Source of the DNA: Gammaproteobacteria bacterium
GTDB taxonomy: Bacteria > Pseudomonadota > Gammaproteobacteria > Steroidobacterales > Foliamicaceae
Reading direction: 5' to 3'
DNA: 64,000 nt
Assembly: GCA_009844425.1 (NCBI GenBank)
Contig: VYBN01000017.1
Span: forward strand, 208,989-272,988
The notes beneath the pieces are model-generated. The model was not told where the DNA came from, made no database searches, and worked only from the letters and a program-made list of their open reading frames with translations. The translations under genes were made by a program, and so were the position numbers. Shown here in pieces: positions 60,131-64,000 of this stretch. How positions within the stretch are numbered: the stretch's first letter is position 1; the number at the start of each line of letters is the position of its first letter.

Positions 60131-62659
60131 ATGAATTTCCAACACGCCAATCCGGTTCGCGTATGCATTCTCGCCGCAAGCCTGTCCGTACCGGCAAGTG
60201 CGCTTGCCCAGGCAGCCCTGGAAGAGATTGTCGTCACGGCGCAAAAGCGCGAGCAATCGCTGACTGACGTGCCGGTCTCTGTTCAGGTCCTGTCCGGCGA
60301 GGACTTCATCGAGCAGGGACTCAATACGCTTGAGGATGCCGCAAATTTCATTCCCGGCCTGCAGGTGGAGCAGACGGAGGGTGGCGCAACCGTGCGCATC
60401 CGCGGAATCTCCAATGAAGGCTTCAACGTCGCGTTTGAACAGGCGACGGCCGTGTTCAATGACGGCGTCTATTACGGCCGGCAACTGCAGGCGCTCTCGG
60501 GGGTGTACGACATCGAGCAAATGGAAGTCCTGTTTGGCCCGCAACCCGTCTATTTCGGCCAGAGCGCCATAGCGGGCCTGATCGGCTATCGGAGCCGGCG
60601 GCCTACCGACGAGCTGGACGGGTACCTCGTTGCCGAGGCCGGCAACATCGGCCACACGAAAATCGAGGGCGCCCTCGGCGGCCCGCTGGGCGGCAGCTGG
60701 GCCGGCCGCTTGTCCGCGAAGATCGTTGAAGACGACGGCTGGACCAAGGTGTTCGGCACCGGAGAGGATGGCAACCCGAACGAAAACTCGGCATTTCGTT
60801 TGCAGCTTTCCGGAGATATCGCGGATAACTTCTCGGTCTGGGCCAAGTACGAACAATTCGAGGCGAACACGGATGGATCATCGACCGATGCGTTCCCGTG
60901 CAACGTCGGGCTTTCTGCGGCGCCTCCGCTGGTGTTCTGCGATGACGCGATCAGGAATGGCCTTGGCGAGTTCGAATACAACGACACGGTCAGCTTCGGT
61001 GGGTCAATCTCGGCACACCCGTTCGGCAGGGCGCCCTTCGGCAATCTCGACCTGACCCAACTGGATATCGCCCAGCGCGACGCGATCGCGATCGACATCG
61101 AAGGCTCGGCAGCCGCTCTGGAACTTGTCTGGGAGCCCGTCAATGGCCTGATCCTGACCTCGCTGACCGGTTTTTCGGATTACGAGGCCGACCGCGCACA
61201 GGATTTTGACTTTTCACCGTACGCAAATTTCGCGTTTCCGAATGTCGAGGAGTTCGACCAGGTCAGCCAGGAATTGCGCGTGCAGAGTGACAATGACGGA
61301 GCCCTCAACTGGATGACCGGTCTCTACTGGCAGGACCAGGAACTCAACTTCCAGGCGGATATCGTGTCTGCATTGCCGAACCCGATGGGGCCGTCGGGCA
61401 CCAACGCAACCGAGTACAACGAAGAAGCCCAGTACTTCGGCGCTTTCGCTGCCGTGGCCTGGGAGGTTTCCGACGAGGTCACGCTGGAATACGGCATTCG
61501 GCATAACGATGTGCAAAAAGACGCCTACCTCTGGGAAGTGGATTCGTACCTGACAAATGCCGCCGGTAATCGAATTTCCAACGCCGGGCCGCCCAATCGG
61601 GGCATGACGCCACTCACCCTCGTGCCCAACGGCACCCAGGCAACCGGTTATTCGGGTCTGCTGGGCGAGATGGTTGCCGGCGACCGATGCCTGGGCAACA
61701 CGCCCAATAACGACGACTGCACTGTCAACATAAACCCGGCGGTTCTGGCGGCCTGGGGAGACACGGACCTGTCCCTCGACGAGAACGACCTTACGCATCA
61801 ATTGACCGTCAACTGGGCCTTCAGTGACTCCTCCAGTGTTTTCTTCCGCTACGCCGAAGCATTCAAGCCGGGTGGGTTCAGCCGCGGAAGTTCATCGTTC
61901 ATCGTATCCACAAAAGGCATATACGACGCCGAGAAGGCCGACAGCATAGAAGTAGGAGGTCGGTTCGGTTTCGCCGATGGGCGCGGCCAGGCGAATGTCA
62001 CGCTGTTCAGCACCAACTATGAGGAGCGCCAGGTGGAACAACGGTTCGACGACCCGGTTACCGGCGTCACCTTCCTTATCTTCCAGAACGCCGCAAATTC
62101 CTCGATCAATGGACTGGAAGGCGACCTGCGCTATCTCGCCGAGAGTGGATTGCGCTTCAGCCTGGCTGCATCGTATGCGAAAGGCGAGTACGACCTGTTT
62201 GACGATGCTGCCTGCTTCCGTGCGGAGCAGCGGATGATGCTTGGCGGGTGCAGGCCGGGAGGCGGCAGCATCGATCTGTCCGGCACGGAGTTTGACGGCA
62301 TCCCCAACTGGACAATAACCGTGGGTCTCGGCTACGACTTTGCCCTGGGCGGCAACCTGCGCATGAACCTCGACACGAACCTGACCACGTACGACGATTT
62401 CGACCGGACGCGCCCGTTCGCATCCCAGACGCCGTACGAATTCCGCCAGCAAAACGGTTTTACGCTGATCAACGCGCGGGCGGCAATCTATCCCGGAGAC
62501 GGGAGGTGGGAAATCGCAGCGTACGCCCGAAATCTCACCGACGAGCGCTACTGGCAAACCCAACCCTCCGAGGTGGGGATATTCGGTAATGCAGTGGCCG
62601 TCATCAATCGCCCCGCGACGTATGGCGTAACGCTCCGATACAACTTCGGCGGCGCCTGA
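60131..62659 (+). CDS. TonB-dependent outer-membrane receptor
   Basis: TonB box-like EEIVVTAQKREQSLTDVPVSV; plug and C-terminal YGVTLRYNFGGA. Confidence 0.95.
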   Translation: MNFQHANPVRVCILAASLSVPASALAQAALEEIVVTAQKREQSLTDVPVSVQVLSGEDFIEQGLNTLEDAANFIPGLQVEQTEGGATVRIRGISNEGFNVAFEQATAVFNDGVYYGRQLQALSGVYDIEQMEVLFGPQPVYFGQSAIAGLIGYRSRRPTDELDGYLVAEAGNIGHTKIEGALGGPLGGSWAGRLSAKIVEDDGWTKVFGTGEDGNPNENSAFRLQLSGDIADNFSVWAKYEQFEANTDGSSTDAFPCNVGLSAAPPLVFCDDAIRNGLGEFEYNDTVSFGGSISAHPFGRAPFGNLDLTQLDIAQRDAIAIDIEGSAAALELVWEPVNGLILTSLTGFSDYEADRAQDFDFSPYANFAFPNVEEFDQVSQELRVQSDNDGALNWMTGLYWQDQELNFQADIVSALPNPMGPSGTNATEYNEEAQYFGAFAAVAWEVSDEVTLEYGIRHNDVQKDAYLWEVDSYLTNAAGNRISNAGPPNRGMTPLTLVPNGTQATGYSGLLGEMVAGDRCLGNTPNNDDCTVNINPAVLAAWGDTDLSLDENDLTHQLTVNWAFSDSSSVFFRYAEAFKPGGFSRGSSSFIVSTKGIYDAEKADSIEVGGRFGFADGRGQANVTLFSTNYEERQVEQRFDDPVTGVTFLIFQNAANSSINGLEGDLRYLAESGLRFSLAASYAKGEYDLFDDAACFRAEQRMMLGGCRPGGGSIDLSGTEFDGIPNWTITVGLGYDFALGGNLRMNLDTNLTTYDDFDRTRPFASQTPYEFRQQNGFTLINARAAIYPGDGRWEIAAYARNLTDERYWQTQPSEVGIFGNAVAVINRPATYGVTLRYNFGGA

Positions 62660-62725
62660 ATTCAGCGAGACCTGCAAGGTCGATGGCGAACGGGAGCCGT
62701 TGCCAGGCTCCGTGGGAACACGCCG

Positions 62726-63538
62726 ATGAAATTCAGGATATGCCTGTTGCTGACAGCCATGCTGGCGGCCTCGGCCTCGGCTGCCGAATCGATTCTGATC
62801 ACCGGAGCAAACCGGGGAATCGGACTGGAATTCGCGAGACAATACGCAGCCAGGGGGTGGCACGTTGTAGCGACTCATCGACGTGACGAAATTCCGGAAA
62901 CGCTGGCGGCGCTGGCTGCCGAATACGGCAATGTGCAGGTGGAAACACTCGACGTCAACAATCCCGGGCATCTCGCGGCGTTGGTTGCAAGGCTCGATGG
63001 CATGCCCATCGATGTGTTGCTCAACAATGCGGCCGTAATGGGTATCAGCTTCGCCGGCACACTGGCAACGCAAACGAACGAAGATTTCGGCACGCTGCAA
63101 CGCGAAGACTTCCTGCCCTACTTCACAACCAACGTGCTGGCGCCGCTGCTGGTGTCCGAGGCGCTCATCGACAATGTGCTCGCGAGCGACCGCAAGATGA
63201 TCCTCAATATGACATCCGGCGCAGGCTCGATGACAACCGGCAGGGAAATGTTCGCCGGCACGGGCTTTTTCTACAAGAGCACCAAGGCCGCGCTGAACAG
63301 GAACATGGTGAACCTGGCTGCACACCTGAGATCGATCGACGCGGAAGCCATCACATTCAACCTGGCGCCGGGTTTTACCATCACGGAGCGCTTTCAGGGA
63401 ATGAGCGCCGATGAAATCGGAAACCGCGGAACGCCTGTTGCGGAGGTCGTCGCCGGCTTTGTCGAAGTCATCGACGGCGCGACGCCCGAATACAACGGCA
63501 GGATTTACGGCTTCAAGGGCGACATCAAGCCTTTTTGA
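62726..63538 (+). CDS. Short-chain dehydrogenase/reductase with signal peptide
   Basis: ILITGANRGIGLEFARQYAARGWHV, VLLNNAAVMG. Confidence 0.9.
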   Translation: MKFRICLLLTAMLAASASAAESILITGANRGIGLEFARQYAARGWHVVATHRRDEIPETLAALAAEYGNVQVETLDVNNPGHLAALVARLDGMPIDVLLNNAAVMGISFAGTLATQTNEDFGTLQREDFLPYFTTNVLAPLLVSEALIDNVLASDRKMILNMTSGAGSMTTGREMFAGTGFFYKSTKAALNRNMVNLAAHLRSIDAEAITFNLAPGFTITERFQGMSADEIGNRGTPVAEVVAGFVEVIDGATPEYNGRIYGFKGDIKPF

Positions 63539-63624
63539 CTCAAATGGCGGCTCCTGTCAGCGGCGCCACGTGCCCGGCGGGATGCTTGCTGGCGTTTTAC
63601 CAGTAACGGGTACACTGCGGACCG

Positions 63625-63948
63625 ATGACCGGCAAGCTTCAGGGTTCATACGGTGATCGCGCAATGTTTGCCGGTGTCGCGGTCTGTTTTGTCCTGTCGG
63701 GATTCGCCGCGCTCCTGTATCAAACCGCGTGGATGCGGCAGCTGTCGACGGTTTTCGGGACTTCGGAACTCGCCGTCGCGACGGTGCTGGCCGCTTACAT
63801 GGCGGGTCTCGCCTTTGGTGCAGCCGTAGCCGCCCGTTACGTTGATCGTATTCGCAATCCGATTCTGGTGTACGGAATTCTGGAGGCGGCGATCGCACTG
63901 TCGGCAATGGCCGTGCCGTACCTGCTCGAGCTGGCCGGCGGCTTTTAG
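63625..63948 (+). pseudogene. N-terminal TM region of a fused-membrane spermidine-synthase-like protein, truncated at a probable IS junction
   Basis: CFVLSGFAALLYQTAWMRQLSTVFGTSELAVATVLAAYMAGLAFGA ends at TAG 63946-63948 immediately before IS-like sequence. Confidence 0.65.
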
Positions 63949-64000
63949 AGGCCATCTCATAAATATTTTTTAGCCAGGATCATGAACGCGGCGAGTTGCA
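63948..64000 (-). mobile_element. Edge of a probable IS (IS5-like) with transposase C-terminus on minus strand, continuing outside window
   Basis: GAGGCCATCTCATAAATA end-like sequence; minus-strand reading gives ...QLAAFMILAKKYL* ending at 63957. Confidence 0.55.

Noticed and set aside
61892-63325. 477-aa minus-strand ORF opposite the TonB receptor and SDR
   Set aside because: Spans two well-supported plus-strand genes and has no family signature.

Overview
This 64 kb window looks like chromosome of a GC-rich gammaproteobacterium (inference from gene content). Ordinary blocks include etfBA, an AddAB-like nuclease/helicase pair, a T2SS gspG-M operon, fabG-acpP-fabF-mltG-tmk-holB-pilZ, a lipid-modification cluster, and pobA with a TonB receptor. 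Interleaved with these are several defence or mobile modules: (1) a two-gene R-M system with convergent, overlapping ends at 0.4-2.15 kb; (2) a complete type I Zorya-like operon, zorABCD, at 3.9-11.4 kb, followed by a zeta-toxin-like pair; (3) a YeeA/YeeB/YeeC-like cassette (MmeI-type methyltransferase, helicase, GIY-YIG protein) at 18.1-24.8 kb, preceded by a retropepsin-like gene that has lost the catalytic Asp; (4) a compact methyltransferase/PD-(D/E)XK pair at 53.8-55.0 kb; (5) the edge of a probable IS that truncates a spermidine-synthase-like gene at the right end. The most unusual non-coding signal is a set of three long intergenic hairpins. Each has arms of 27-30 bp with unrelated sequences, but all share related loops built around GGATG-containing mini-hairpins. 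All family assignments come from reading motifs; no database search was run.
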